24,243 bases of DNA. It comes from a virus. The DNA is taken from the IMG/VR virus record IMGVR_UViG_3300032284_002443, positions 1 through 24,243 of that record. One strand, written 5' to 3'. Shown one piece after another: positions 24,213 through 24,243 of the stretch (position 1 is the first letter of the stretch; the number at the start of each line of letters is the position of its first letter). The translations under genes and the position numbers were made by a program. The notes under the pieces were generated by a model. That model saw nothing but the letters and a program-made list of their open reading frames with translations, was not told the DNA's origin and ran no database searches.

Positions 24213-24220
24213 TATTTATA
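24213..24220 (-). promoter_or_regulatory. Exact T4 late promoter match on - strand
   Basis: On the - strand this is TATAAATA, identical to the T4 late promoter core, ending 8 bases before the ATG of the nucleotidyltransferase gene. It could start the long glycan and lipid operon late in infection. The implied leader is only a few bases long, and the frame is open through it, so it may instead be coding sequence of a longer gene. Confidence 0.4.
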
Positions 24221-24243
24221 ATGCAATACGCCAATAACCGCGC

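Noticed and set aside
24205-24234. TTG at 24234 as the start of the nucleotidyltransferase
   Set aside because: No ribosome binding site is visible, and an ATG 30 bases on gives a protein that retains all motifs; a longer gene reaching past the edge cannot be excluded.

Overview
The window is a 24.2 kb AT-rich piece of a T4-like myovirus genome. The left third is the conserved head-morphogenesis block on the + strand: a left-truncated gene of unknown function, portal (gp20), a small unknown protein, a tail-collar-domain protein, an acidic gp67-like prohead core protein, the prohead protease (gp21), the scaffold (gp22) and the major capsid protein (gp23). A strong two-way terminator closes the block at about 8.1 kb. 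Nothing seen points to a cyanobacterial host: there are no photosynthesis genes. The accessory genes resemble those of marine or freshwater alphaproteobacteria such as SAR11 relatives, so an alphaproteobacterial host is my best guess. This is inference only.

From 8.1 to 10.6 kb lie a Vsr-like (EDxHD-type) free-standing endonuclease on the - strand, then two + strand genes: a GNAT acetyltransferase and a DUF454 membrane protein. They converge, with a 2-base gap, on the end of a long - strand operon.

That operon runs from the right edge down to 10.6 kb. Its genes mostly overlap by a few bases. In transcription order it encodes: a short CCA-adding-type nucleotidyltransferase; four GT-A-type glycosyltransferases (unclassified, GT71-like, GT92/GT2-like and GT34-like); a five-gene sugar-nucleotide set (an RfbH/E1-type Fe-S dehydratase, a ThDP enzyme split into two overlapping genes, an SDR reductase and an RmlB-like 4,6-dehydratase); a possible glycan-related protein; a second GNAT acetyltransferase; a small unknown protein; a GT4 glycosyltransferase; a PlcP-type metallophosphoesterase; and an Agt-type GT4 glycosyltransferase.

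Two candidate metabolic systems stand out. First, the last two genes of the operon look like PlcP plus Agt, the pair that marine alphaproteobacteria use under phosphate starvation to remove phospholipid headgroups and replace them with sugars. A phage carrying it could release phosphate from host membranes or remodel the envelope. Second, the E1-type dehydratase, split ThDP enzyme, reductase and dehydratase match the logic of yersiniose-type biosynthesis, in which a two-carbon unit from pyruvate is added to a 3,6-dideoxy-4-ketosugar. Together with the glycosyltransferases and acetyltransferase this suggests the phage builds an unusual branched deoxysugar glycan for its virion or the host surface. 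No gap between genes exceeds 300 bases, and I saw no tRNA, CRISPR array or insertion sequence.
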